Shown here one piece after another: positions 21,858 through 33,082 of a DNA stretch of 64,000 bases. Position numbers and translations under genes: made by a program. The notes below the pieces were generated by a model. That model saw nothing but the letters and a program-made list of their open reading frames with translations. It did no database searches and was not told where the DNA came from. Within the stretch, counting starts at the first letter, position 1, and each line of letters begins with the position of its first letter. The stretch comes from Thermoplasmata archaeon. GTDB taxonomy: Archaea > Thermoplasmatota > Thermoplasmata > Methanomassiliicoccales > Methanomethylophilaceae. Location of the stretch: the NCBI GenBank assembly GCA_015063135.1, contig SUTA01000001.1:106791-170790 (forward strand), read 5' to 3'.

Positions 21858-23650
21858 TGGCGCATGCGGGGCCGATCTGGGCCAGGGGCGACAAGCCCCA
21901 GAACCTTTGGAGCTCGGTCGCCGAGCTGTTCAGCTACGCCGGGCCGCTCAGGAACCGCATGCTGCTGTCCATATCCGTGGCGCTGTTCGGCACCGTCCTC
22001 GCGCTGTTCTGCCCCCAGTACCTGTCGGACATCACGGACGAGATATCTGATGCCATATCGTACTCCCGGGCCATCGACACGGACCTGATCCTCCGCGACA
22101 TCCTGGTCCTGCTGGCGCTATACGGGGGCAGCCTGGCCATCACCGTCGTCTCGAGCTATGTCCTGGCGGTGGCCTCCGAGACCCTCAGCAACAAGATGCG
22201 CCGCGATGCGGCGGCGAAGCTGGACAGGATGCCGCTCAGCAGCATCGACGCCGCCAGCACCGGCGACCTCATGAGCCGCATGACCACGGACTGCGACACC
22301 GTCGGCAGGTACGCCGGGGACTCCCTGAGGATGCTCTGCGTCGGGGTGCTGTCCATGGCCGGGTCCATCGTCATGATGCTCATCACCGAATGGAGGCTTG
22401 CCCTCGTCACCCTGGCGCCCGCCGTCATAGGGTTCGCGGCGCTCTACGGCGTCACCCGCTTCACCCAGCCCTTCTTCCGCGCCCAGCAGAGGGACCTGGG
22501 CGAGATGAACGGCCTGGTGGAGGAGACCTACTACGGCCAGGACATCGTGAAGCTCTACGGCGGGGAGGCCGAGGCCTCGAAGAGGTTCGAGGAGATCAAC
22601 TCCAGGATCTACGCCAGCTCCTTCAAGTCCAGGGCGGCGACCTCGATGATGCCCAACGCCATGGGCTTCATCTCCAATATCGGGTTCGTTCTGGTGTGCA
22701 TAGCGGGATCCATCATGGTCCTGGACGGGGAGATCGGCTACGGGACCGTCGTGGCGTTCATCGTCTACGTCAGGATGATGACCGAGCCGCTCAGATTCCT
22801 CGCTGAGACCATCTCCATGCTCCAATCGGCCGCATCCGCTTCCGAGAGGGTGTTCTCCCTCCTCAACCAGGGCGAGATGGGCGAGTCGGAGGACCCTGTG
22901 GAGCCGTTCTCGGTCAGGGGCAGGGTGGAGTTCAGGGACGTCTCCTTCGGGTACGCGGAGGGGGACGAGGTCATACAGCACCTGGACCTGGACGTCCGGC
23001 CCGGCTCCAAGGTGGCCATAGTGGGCCGCACCGGGTCCGGCAAGACCACGATAGCCAGCCTGCTCGTCAGGTTCTACGATGCAAGGCAGGGGGACATCCT
23101 GGTGGACGGGGTGTCGATATACAGCATGCGCAGGTCCGACGTCAGGAGGATGTACTCCATGGTCCTGCAGGACACCCGCCTGTTCGACGGGACCCTGGCC
23201 GAGAACATAGCGTTCCACAAGGAGGGGGTCACAGAGGAGCAGATCCGCTCGGCATGCGAGGCCGTGGGGATAATGGATTACATAGACTCCCTGCCCGACG
23301 GTCTGCAGACGAGGGTGTCCGGGGACAGCGACTCGCTGTCCGCCGGCCAGAGGCAGCAGGTCACGATAGCCAGGGCGATGGTCAGGGACGCGCCGATGAT
23401 AATACTGGACGAGGCCACCAGCTCGGTGGACACGGCCACCGAGAGGAGGATCCAGGAGGCGATGTCGAGGCTCACCGAGGGCAGGACGTCCTTCGTCATA
23501 GCGCACAGGCTGTCCACCATCCAGGACTCGGACATGATCCTGGTGATACGCGACGGCAGCGTCGCGGAGAAGGGCACCCACTCCGAGCTGATGGCTATGG
23601 ACGGGTACTACCGCGGGCTGTACGACAGCCAGTTCGAGGGCTGCGAGCGA
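21857..23650 (+). CDS. ABC exporter (TMD-NBD) subunit 2; ends at CGA
   Basis: [35 protein letters not shown] 23648-23650. Confidence 0.87.
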
Positions 23651-23651
23651 T

Positions 23652-24407
23652 TCGCTTCTTCTTGCCCTGGTTCGCGACGGCGTTGACCTTGGCGTCGATG
23701 GTAGCCTGGTCGCCCAGGTACCTCTTGGACAGGACCTTGAAATCCTTGTCGAACTCGTAGACCAGCGGCACGCCTGTGGGGATGTTCAGACCGACGATAT
23801 CCTCGTCGGAGATGCCCTCAAGCTGCTTCGCCAGGGCCCTCAGGGAGTTACCGTGGGCCACGATGAGCACCCTCTCGCCCCTGATCATCCTGGGCCTGAT
23901 CTCGGCGTCGAAGTAGGGGACGACGCGGGCGACGGTGTCCTTCAGGGACTCTGTCAGGGGCATCTGGCTCTTGTCCTCGTTCCTGTACTGGGCCTGCAGG
24001 GCGGGGTTCCTCTCGTCCTTCTCGTCCAGGGCCGGCGGCGGGGTAGCGTAGGACCTCCTCCATACCTTGACCTGGTCCTCGCCGTACTTCTCGGCGGTCT
24101 CGGACTTGTTGAGCCCCTGCAGGGCGCCGTAGTGGCGCTCGTTGAGCTTCCAGGTCTTGATGACGGGGAGCCACTCCCTGTCCATGCCCTCCAGGGCGAG
24201 GTTCAGGGTGTGGATCGCCCTCTTGAGGTAGGACGTGTAACAGACGTCGAAATCGAATCCCTCGTCCTTCATGGCCTTTCCAGCGGCCCGGGCCTCCGCC
24301 CTCCCGGTGTCGGAGAGGTCCACATCGGTCCATCCGGTGAAGAGGTTCTTCTTGTTCCAATCGCTCTCGCCGTGGCGGACGAGCACGAGGGTCATCTTAT
24401 CTGCCAT
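23652..24407 (-). CDS. gpmA: 2,3-bisphosphoglycerate-dependent phosphoglycerate mutase; ends at CGA
   Basis: [32 protein letters not shown] read on minus strand at 23654-23652. Confidence 0.92.
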
Positions 24408-24514
24408 GCCTGCGGGTATGGCCTGCGGATAGATAAACAATATCGACCCCGGGAGAATCCGCGGTGCTTCATCTGTCTGGTCGGCGATGTGAAACATGTA
24501 CATATGCCCTCCAC

Positions 24515-24695
24515 GCAGGGGGGGTAAGCGGTTTCAACGAAGGGGTTCGGCCAAAAGCCGGACGGCTTCGAGGGCCAGAGCTGGGCCGGCAGGCAACGGC
24601 CCTCCCTTTCGCCGGTCCATTTGCACCTTCTCCGGGGCCTTAAAGCCCGTTTCGCACGGTTGGAAGCCCTTGCGCACCGGACTTCCGCCCCGACG
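24515..24695 (-). ncRNA. Structured RNA, copy A of a two-copy family
   Basis: Minus strand shares GGAAGTCCGGTGCGCAAGG(G/A)CTTCC, GGAGAaGGTG, AGGGAGG and CTCGAAGC..TCCGGCTTTT with 47188-47375(+); stems CGGGGC/GCCCCG and GAGGGCC/GGCCCTC. Confidence 0.65.
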
Positions 24696-24856
24696 GTTCC
24701 CTACTTATGCTTCGGGACTTGATCGCTGTTTTAGCCATATCGTAAAGTGGGAATGCCGATATCCGCGAATATCTGGCCTCCCGCCCGGCCATGGCTCACA
24801 ACCCTTATTATAGGTATTAACGATAGGGGTCGCTAATCAAGGATATGGTGTGAAAC

Positions 24857-26056
24857 ATGTCTGCAGAGAAAGTCACTGTTTCTATAATCAAAGCCGACGT
24901 CGGATCCGTCGTCGGCCACGCCAGGCCCCACCCGTCCATGCTGGACGCGGCGAGATCCGTCCTCAAGGACGCCCAGAAGGCCGGCACGATCGAGGACTTC
25001 TACGTCACCCGCGTCGGCGACGACATCAACCTCTACATGACCCACTACAGGGGCGACAACGACTCCGAGGTCCACGGGACCGCCTGGGAGTGCTTCATGC
25101 AGGCGACCAAGATCGCCAAGAAGATGAAGCTGTACGCCGCCGGCCAGGACCTCCTGACCGACGCCTTCTCCGGCAACGTCAAGGGAGCCGGCCCCGGCTC
25201 CGCCGAGATGACCTTCGAGGAGAGGGGATCCGAGCCTCTGCTGTTCTTCATGGCGGACAAGACCGAGCCCTCCGCGTACTCCCTCCCCCTGACCAGGATC
25301 TTCATGGACCCCTTCACCACCACCGGCCTCGTCATCGACAAGAGGGCCAAGCAGGGATTCGACTTCGAGATCCAGGACGTCATGGCCAACAAGAAGGTCG
25401 TCATGTCCGCCCCCGAGGAGAGCTGGAGCATCCTGTCCCTCCTGGGCGACACCTCCAGGTACGCCATCAAGAGGGTCAACTCCAGGTCCGGCATCGGACC
25501 CGCGGCCGTCGTCTCCACCGACAAGCTCAACATGACCGCCGGCAGGTACGTCGGCAAGGACGACCCCGTCTGCATCTGCAGGTGCCAGAGCGGCCTGCCC
25601 TCCGTCGGCGAGTACACCCAGCCGTTCATCAACAACACCATGCTCGTGGCCGGATGGATGAGGGGCTCCCACATAGGGGCCTTCTACCCCTGCTCGCCCG
25701 AGGACTCTGATCCCACCTACTACGACGGACCGCCGAGAATCTGCTGCCTGGGATTCCAGCTCAACGACGGAAAGCTGCAGGGTCTCGAGCCCTACGGCGC
25801 CAAGAACGGCGAACACATCCCCGTGGACTTCTTCGGCACGTCCACCTTCGACGAGGCCAGGAGGAACGCCATCAGGGCCAGCAAGTTCATGAGATCCCAG
25901 GGTCCCTTCGTGCCCTCGATCCTCGGAGCCGAGGAGATGGAGTACACCTCCAGGCCCGACGTCCTCAAGGAGCTGACGAACAGGTTCGTCAACCTGGACG
26001 ACGAGAAGCCCGCCAAGAAGTGCTCCTGCAAGAAGGACGCATCTGACGTAGAGTGA
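24857..26056 (+). CDS. fbp: Bifunctional fructose-1,6-bisphosphate aldolase/phosphatase
   Basis: VTVSIIKADVGSVVGHARPHP...GPGSAEMTFEERGSEPLLFFMADKTEP. Confidence 0.93.
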   Translation: MSAEKVTVSIIKADVGSVVGHARPHPSMLDAARSVLKDAQKAGTIEDFYVTRVGDDINLYMTHYRGDNDSEVHGTAWECFMQATKIAKKMKLYAAGQDLLTDAFSGNVKGAGPGSAEMTFEERGSEPLLFFMADKTEPSAYSLPLTRIFMDPFTTTGLVIDKRAKQGFDFEIQDVMANKKVVMSAPEESWSILSLLGDTSRYAIKRVNSRSGIGPAAVVSTDKLNMTAGRYVGKDDPVCICRCQSGLPSVGEYTQPFINNTMLVAGWMRGSHIGAFYPCSPEDSDPTYYDGPPRICCLGFQLNDGKLQGLEPYGAKNGEHIPVDFFGTSTFDEARRNAIRASKFMRSQGPFVPSILGAEEMEYTSRPDVLKELTNRFVNLDDEKPAKKCSCKKDASDVE

Positions 26057-26060
26057 TCCG

Positions 26061-26729
26061 ATGGCGAATCCCGCTGTCATAGTGAACTTCAAGGTCTACA
26101 CCGAGGTGGAGGGGGAATCCTCCCTCCGCCTCTCCCAGATCTGCGCGAGGGTCGCCGAGGAGTCCGGGGCGAACATCATAGTTTGCCCCCCGATGGTCGA
26201 GCTGGGACGCGTCTGCGCGTCCGCCGGCATCCCGGTCTTCTCCCAGAACGTCGACCCCCGCTCCCCCGGTTCCGGCACGGGATTCACCACCCCCTCGCTC
26301 GTCAAATCCGCGGGTGCCGCGGGCACCCTCATCAACCATTCCGAGCACAAGCAGCCCGCCGAGGACGTCGCCAAGTGCGTCGAGCTCTGCAAAGCCCTAG
26401 GACTGAGGACCTGCGTCTGCGCCGACACCGTCGCGGACGCAGCCATCCTCGCCAGGAACTCCCCCGAGTTCGTCGCCGTGGAGCCCCCGGAGCTCATCGG
26501 AGGGGACATATCCGTCACCACCGCCAACCCCAAGATTGTCGGCGACACCGTCGACGCCGTCAAGGCCGTCGACTCCGGGATCGCCGTGCTCTGCGGTGCC
26601 GGGGTGAAGAACGGCGCCGATGTGAAGGCGGCCGTGGACCTGGGCGCCAGCGGGGTCCTGCTGGCATCCGGGGTCGTGAAATCCAAGGACCCCGAGGCCG
26701 TCATGCGCGACCTCATCAAATTCATCTGA
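26061..26729 (+). CDS. tpiA: Triosephosphate isomerase (archaeal)
   Basis: VIVNFKVYTEVEGES; LINHSEHK; VAVEPPELIGGDISVT. Confidence 0.92.
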   Translation: MANPAVIVNFKVYTEVEGESSLRLSQICARVAEESGANIIVCPPMVELGRVCASAGIPVFSQNVDPRSPGSGTGFTTPSLVKSAGAAGTLINHSEHKQPAEDVAKCVELCKALGLRTCVCADTVADAAILARNSPEFVAVEPPELIGGDISVTTANPKIVGDTVDAVKAVDSGIAVLCGAGVKNGADVKAAVDLGASGVLLASGVVKSKDPEAVMRDLIKFI

Positions 26730-26739
26730 AGGTGCCGGC

Positions 26740-27699
26740 ATGAACGAGATCTGGACCGAGAAGTACAGGCCGAGGACCCTCGACGACGTCGTGGGCCAGA
26801 AGCACGTGACCGAGAGGCTCAAGGCCTACGTCGAGTCCAGGAACATGCCGCACCTCCTCCTGACCGGCCCCGCCGGGACCGGGAAGACCACCTGCTCCCT
26901 CGCCCTCGCCAAGAGCATGTTCGGCGACGAGTGGAAGGGCAACTTCATCGAGCTGAACGCCTCCGACGAGAGGGGCATCGATGTTGTCAGGGGCAAGATC
27001 AAGGAGTTCGCCAGGACCGCCCCCATCGGCGGCGCCGAGTTCAAGATCATATTCATGGACGAGGCCGACGCGCTCACCTCCGACGCCCAGGCGGCGCTGA
27101 GGAGGACCATGGAGAAGTACTCCGGGATCTGCAGATTCATCCTCTCGTGCAACTACTCCTCCAAGATCATCGACCCCATCCAGAGCAGATGTGCCGTGTT
27201 CAGGTTCAAGCCCCTCACCGAGGACGACCTCAGGGAGTACATCATGAAGATCGTCAAGGCCGAGGGCATCGACATCGACGACGAGGCCGTCAGCGGGCTC
27301 GTCCGCATCGCCAGGGGCGACATGAGGAGGGCCGTGAACTCCCTCCAGGTCGCAGCCTCCCTCGGCACCAGGATCGACCTCGATGCCATCTACAAGACGT
27401 CAGGCATGGCCAAGCCCGAGCTCATCAAGCAGATGCTGGAGACCGCTCTGGGCGGGAACTTCATCCGCGCAAGGGAGATGCTGGAGGAGGCCATGATCGA
27501 GTACGGCCTCTCCGGCCAGGACATCATCAGGCAGATCCATTCCACTTTCTTCGACCTTAGCATCACCGATGCCGAGAAGGTCAGGCTCATGGACAAGACC
27601 GGCGAGATCGAGTTCAGGATCGTCGAGGGCAGCAATGAGAGGATACAGCTCGAGGCCCTCCTCGCCTACCTCGTGATGGTCGGCGGCAGCAAGAGACGA
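26740..27699 (+). CDS. rfcS: Replication factor C small subunit; ends at CGA
   Basis: WTEKYRPRTLDDVVGQ, GPAGTGKTT, DEADALT; 319 aa if CGA 27697-27699 stops, the expected length. Confidence 0.92.
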
Positions 27700-27738
27700 T
27701 CCTGCCGCGGCGCATTTTTTCCGATAGGTCCTATCGCT

Positions 27739-28506
27739 TCGCCTGAGCAGATGCGGGAGGATCTCCTCCTTCGCCTCTTCGAGGACCTCCCCGGAAGAGC
27801 AGAGAATGAGGATGCGGTCCCTGTCCATCAGGTCCCTGTCGTAGACGGCTCCCGCCATCTCGGCTATGTACAACCCGGGCAGGAAGTCCCACAGCTTGTT
27901 GGTGAACCTTACGTGCACATCCGTGCGACCGCATGCGAGGTACGCGAAGTCCACGCAGGCGGCGCCGAACATCTTGAACCTCGCCACGAAGTCCCTGCAC
28001 TCGGACATCAGCCTCGCCTGCGCGAGCCTGAAATCCTCCGACCTGCGGCTGAAGTCGCCCGTGGTCAGTATGCATTCCCTGAGGGGCCGCGGCTCGGCGG
28101 TGCGGATGGGCTTCCCGTTGCGGAACGCCCCGCCCTCCGATGCCCAGAACTCCTCGCCCAGGGCGGGGAAGAGGATTACGGCGGCCTTCGGGGCCCCGTC
28201 CTCCACGAAGACGCCCTGTATGCCGTAGAACGGTATCCCGCGGGTGAAGTTCACCGTGCCGTCGATGGGATCGATGATCCACGTCCTTCCGGACACGGAT
28301 GCATCGGGATTGGTCTCCTCGGAGACGAAGGCATCGTCCGGGTAGTGCTCCCTGATGAAGCTGATGATGCCCTCCTCCACCATCACGTCGGAATCGGTGA
28401 CGGTGTCATAGACGCCCATGTCGTTGCCCTTGAGCCTGATGCTGCGGCCCTTGAGGCGGGCGACCCCCGTCTCGATGGCCAGCCTGAGTACTTCCAGTTC
28501 GTCCAT
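27739..28506 (-). CDS. Inositol monophosphatase family protein; ends at CGA
   Basis: WIIDPIDGTVNFTRGIPFYG; 255 aa with CGA at 27741-27739. Confidence 0.87.
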
Positions 28507-28508
28507 GT

Positions 28509-29738
28509 TCGATACCTGTTATCGAATATCCTGCAGGTCTTCTTCTCGCTGCGCGGGAGGTACCCCACGTCCACGGCCCTCGCCTCGACGGTCACCCCGA
28601 TGATGGACTTGATGTCCGCCCTCATCTTGCTCTCCGCCCCGGCGCGGTCCTCGGCCTCGGTCTCGAAGTAGAACGTGATGCGGTCCTTGCCCTCCAGGTG
28701 GTCTATCATTATCTGGTACTCCCCGGAGGCGCAATCGTTCCTGGCGATTATCTCGTCGAACTGCGCCGGGAACATGTTCACGCCCTTGACCTTGACCATG
28801 TCGTCGGTCCTTCCCATGATGATGTCTATCCTGGGGAACCTGGACCCGCAGGGGCAGTCCCCCGGGACGATCCTGGTGAGGTCGTGGGTGCGGTACCTTA
28901 TGAGAGGGGCGCCCTCCTTGAGGAGCGTGGTTATCACGAGCTCCCCGGTCTCCCCGTCCGGCAGCACCTCGCCGGTGGCGGGGTCTATGATCTCGAAGTA
29001 GAGGTAGTCGTCCCACATGTGGATGCCGTGGCTGTAGTCGCAGCTTATGCCGATCCCGGGGCCGTATATCTCTGTGAGGCCGTATATGTCGTAGAACTCC
29101 ACGCCGAGGTCGTTGGCGATGCTGTCGCGCATCTTCTCGCCCCAGCGCTCGGAGCCGATGATTCCCTTCCTCAGGTGGATCCTGTCCTTCATGCCGCGCC
29201 TCTTGACCTCCTCGCTCAGGAGCAGCGCGTATGATGATGTGGAGCACAGCACGGTGGACTTCAGGTCCTACATCATCTGAAGTTGCTTCTCGGTGTTGCC
29301 GGGTCCGGTGGGCACCGCCATGGCGCCCAGCCTCTCGCATCCGGCCTGGAAGCCGATCCCGGCGGTCCACAGGCCGTAGCCGGGCGTTATCTGTATCCTG
29401 TCCTTCTCCGTGACTCCGGCCATACGGTAGCAGCGCTCGAACATGACCGCCCAGTCCTCCACGTCCTTCCTGGTGTACGGGATGACCACCGGGGTGCCCG
29501 TGGTGCCGGAAGAGGAGTGGATCCTGACGATGCTATCCTCCGGGACGGCGGCCAAGCCGAGGGGGTAGGCCTCCCTGAGGTCCCCCTTGTCGGTGAACGG
29601 GAGCTTCTCGAACGAATCCTGGTCTGTGACCTGTGATAGGTCGATGCCCTCGAACTTCCTCGCGTAGAACGGGCTGCGCTGCTTGATCGTGGAGAGGAGC
29701 CTGACAATGGACTCCCTCTGGTAGTCGTTCATCCTCAT
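28509..29738 (-). CDS. Phenylacetate-CoA ligase family protein with in-frame amber TAG (29270-29268); ends at CGA
   Basis: SSSGTTGTPVVIPYTRKDVEDW upstream of TAG; DLKSTVLCSTSSYALLLSE downstream in the same frame. Confidence 0.82.
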
Positions 29739-30460
29739 TCCATTCCCTCCAGTATACTCGCTGCTTCATCGCTGCCCCTGGCCGCTGCCCTGCGGAGCCA
29801 CGCCCTGGCGTTCTTCTCGCTCTTTACCATGCCCTCGCCGGACAGGCTGAGCTTCCCGAGCTGACACATGGCATCGGGGGAGTCCATGTCGGCCGCCTTG
29901 ACCAGGTACTTCACGCCCTTGGTTGGGGACTTGGGGAACCCCCTGCCCTCGATGTGCATCATGCCGAGGCGGTACCCTGCCTTGGGGTATCCCCCCGCTA
30001 GGCACCTCTCGTAGGCCTCGGCCGCCGCCTTGTAGTCGACATCCTTTCCGTAGCCCTCCTCGTTGATCACGCCGACCCTATAGAGAGCCATGATGTTGCC
30101 GGCCTCGGCGGCCTTGGAATACCAGTAGAGGGCCTTCTCCCAGTCCTGGGGGATGCCCTCGACGTCCGAGTACATGAATCCGAGATTGAACATTGCCTGG
30201 GGCCATCCGAGCTCCGCCGATCTCTGGTAGAGCTCCATCGCCTTGTCCAGGTCCAGCCTGAGCCCGGAGCCGTGGGCCCTCATATGGCCCAGATTGCACA
30301 TGGCCTCGGCATTGCCCTGGTCGGCGGCCAGGCCGAACCACCTGGCGGCCTCCCTGCGGTCCTGGGTGACACCGTCGCCTGTGAAGAACATGTAGCCCAT
30401 CGCGACCTGCGCATGCTGGTCGCCGTCCTGCGCGGCATGCAGGACGTCCTCGAAGGACAT
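29735..30460 (-). CDS. Sel1-repeat protein
   Basis: Repeated AxxxLGxMxxxGxGxxxDxxKA units; TGA overlaps next gene. Confidence 0.85.
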   Translation of the reverse strand: MSFEDVLHAAQDGDQHAQVAMGYMFFTGDGVTQDRREAARWFGLAADQGNAEAMCNLGHMRAHGSGLRLDLDKAMELYQRSAELGWPQAMFNLGFMYSDVEGIPQDWEKALYWYSKAAEAGNIMALYRVGVINEEGYGKDVDYKAAAEAYERCLAGGYPKAGYRLGMMHIEGRGFPKSPTKGVKYLVKAADMDSPDAMCQLGKLSLSGEGMVKSEKNARAWLRRAAARGSDEAASILEGME

Positions 30461-31917
30461 CGGCGCCTCTCCTTCTTTATCCTCTCGAGCAGCGCCGCGG
30501 CATCCGGGTCGCCCTGCTTCATCGCCATGCTCAGGAAGCGCTTGGCGCGGGGGATGTTCCTGTCGACGAACTCGCCCTCGTAGTAGAGCTTCCCGAGATA
30601 GTACTGGGCCTCGTAGTAGCCGCCCTCGGCGGCCCTGTTGAGCATGTCCAGGCCCTCCTCGACATCCTGCTCCGTGCCCTTTCCGTTGAGCAGCATCATC
30701 CCGAGCAGCGACATAGCGCCCGGGTGGCCCTGCTCCGCGGACTGGCGGAACCACATGGCCGCCTCTGAGAGGTCCTTCTCGCAGCCGCGGCCCTCGTAGT
30801 AGAAGCATCCAAGGCAGTACTGGGAGTTGACCTCCCCCATCTCCGCCGCCTCCCTGAACCATTTGAGGGCCATCTCGTCGCTCTTCTCGTAGTAGTATCC
30901 GTTTCCGTACAGGCAAGCGAGGGCGTACTGGGCGTACCCGTTGCAGCTGTTGGCGGCGACGGTGAACCAGTGGGCGCACTTCTCCAGGTCCTTGGGGACC
31001 ATCTTGCCCTCGAAGCACATGTTGGCGTAGTCGACCATGGCCTGCTGGAAGCCGCCCTCGCAGGCCTGCTCCAGCCATTTCGCGGCCTGGACCGGGTCCC
31101 TGCGGACGCCGGCGCCGGTGGCGGTCATCATCCCAATCTGGTAAGCGGCCTCCGCATGGCCCTGCAAGGCGGCCTTGGAGAACATCAGGGCGGCGTCCTT
31201 GTCGCTGGACCAGCGGTTCTTCGGGGTGGCGTAAATGCACCCGAGGGCGAACTGGGCGTCCCTGTCCCCTCCTTCGGCCCCCTTCCTGTACCATTCCACG
31301 GCCCTCTTCAGGTCCGGCTCGGTGCCGCAGAGGCCCTCATCGTACATCTGGCCGAGGCGGTACATGGCCCTGGCATACCCGTTGGACGCGGACTCCTCGA
31401 GCCATCTGACGGCGGTCTCGCGGTCCTTGGGGATCCCCTTGCCCATGAGGTTCATGAACCCGACGGTGCACTGGGCCTCGGCGTCTCCCGACTCGGCGCA
31501 GACCGTCAGGAACCTGACGGCCTCGTAGTGGTCCTTCTTGGCGAGAGCGTTGCCCTTGTCGTATATCGCGAAGAGCTCCCTGCAGGCATCCGTGTCGCGC
31601 ATCTCCCCCCTGAGCCTGAGGGAGAGCAGCTCCCCCTCCTCCTTCTCGGGGTTCCTCGCGAGCTCCGCAGAGACGATGATGGCCTCCCTGGATCCGGACG
31701 AACCGGCCAGCGTGACGTCGTCGGTCCCGGATGCGATGTCCTTCTGCCCGGCCTTGCCGGTCAGGCGGAAGAGGCCGCGGATGTAAAGTGCGTCGGCGTC
31801 CCCCGCCTCCGCCCCCCTGTCGGCCTCCCTGCGCGCCGCCTCCGCGCTGAACGAGGGCGACGAGATGTCCATGAGCGAGCGCATCGGCCCGTAACGTGCT
31901 GAGGAATCCTGCTGCAT
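30460..31917 (-). CDS. Sel1-repeat protein; ends at CGA overlapping next ATG (CGATG)
   Basis: More than ten Sel1-like repeats; CGA read at 30462-30460. Confidence 0.85.
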
Positions 31918-32003
31918 GCTAACCCCTCCCTAGACGCGCGCATTAGATAAACCCTCGTCTGCGGCGGGGCATTGGCTTATATCCACGAGGCCATTCCCCA
32001 CCC

Positions 32004-32678
32004 GTGAACCCCGACCAATCCAGTATGGAGCCCATGGAGTGGGCGAAGTACGTAATCCGGAACAAGAACGAGGAGAGCTACACCGAGGCCTACTCGATCT
32101 TCGTGAAGGAGTCCCGCAACAACGACCCCGAGGCTGAGTACTGCCTCGGCCTCATGTATGCCAGGGGACAGGGGATGTCCAAGGACTACAAGTCCGCGAA
32201 ATCGTGGTTCGAGAAGTCCTACCAGCACGAGAACATGGCCGCGGCCTACTTCCTCGGCAAGATCTACCTCCACGGCTTGGGGGTCCCCAAGGACGTCGTC
32301 AGGGCCGAGATGCTCTTCAGGAAGGCGGCGGACGCCCAGGACATCCGCGCCGAGTACGAGCTCGGCCTCATATACTTCCGCAACGACACCGTGGAGCGCG
32401 ACCTCGGGAAATCGGCGGAGTGGATGGGGAAGGCCGCCGAATCCGGCCACGCGGACGCGCAGTTCGTCCTGGGACAGTTCTACAAGACCGGCGCGGGCGT
32501 ACCGAAGGACATCGACATGGCCGTCAGATGGCTCACGGCGGCCGCGCTCAACAGGCACACCGGGGCGCAGATCCTCCTCGGGAACATGTACCGCCTCGGC
32601 GACGGGGTACCCACCGACATCGAGGAATCCGACCGCTGGTACGATATGGCGGACGGGCGCAAGATCGTCCAGAAACGA
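32004..32678 (+). CDS. Sel1-repeat protein (GTG start); ends at CGA
   Basis: AEYCLGLMYARGQGMSKDYKSAKSWF repeats; CGA 32676-32678. Confidence 0.8.
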
Positions 32679-32777
32679 TTCCCCGTATCCATCCAATATC
32701 ATGTCTGGCTATGTTGCCGTTGTGGATATATTTAATATTGTCTAATTAATTTTTGGTTAGATTAAAGTTAAATACAA

Positions 32778-32793
32778 TTTAGTTATTCCTAAA
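32778..32793. promoter_or_regulatory. Inverted repeat TTTAG-N6-CTAAA, feo copy 1
   Basis: TTTAGTTATTCCTAAA ending 3 nt before ATG; same element and spacing at 35895-35910. Confidence 0.6.
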
Positions 32794-32796
32794 TTT

Positions 32797-33075
32797 ATGA
32801 TTGACATCGAGGCTGCCCCCTCGGGGACCACCTGCAGCCCGGGGGCCATTCCCGGCCTGCCGGTAACCATGTGCAGGGTCGGCGAGAAGGCCACCATAGC
32901 GAGGATATCGGGCAAGGAGGAAGTGAAGAAGTTCCTGAACGGCCTGGGATTCATCGTGGGCGGCTCAGTAACCGTCGTCAGCCGCGCAGGGAACAACCTG
33001 ATCCTGGAGGTCAAGGGCTCGAAGATAGCCATCGACGGGCATATCGCATCCAAGATAGTCGTCAATCCGGAGCGA
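32797..33075 (+). CDS. feoA: FeoA domain protein (copy 1, first FeoA); ends at CGA
   Basis: VTMCRVGEKATIARISGKEEVKKFLNGLGFIVGGSVTVVSR...IVVNPE-CGA. Confidence 0.8.
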
Positions 33076-33082
33076 TGGTATT

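Noticed and set aside
28383-28508. PaaK-like ORF overlapping the IMPase gene by 124 nt
   Set aside because: Overlap disappears if CGA at 28509 is the stop; a frameshift is not needed.
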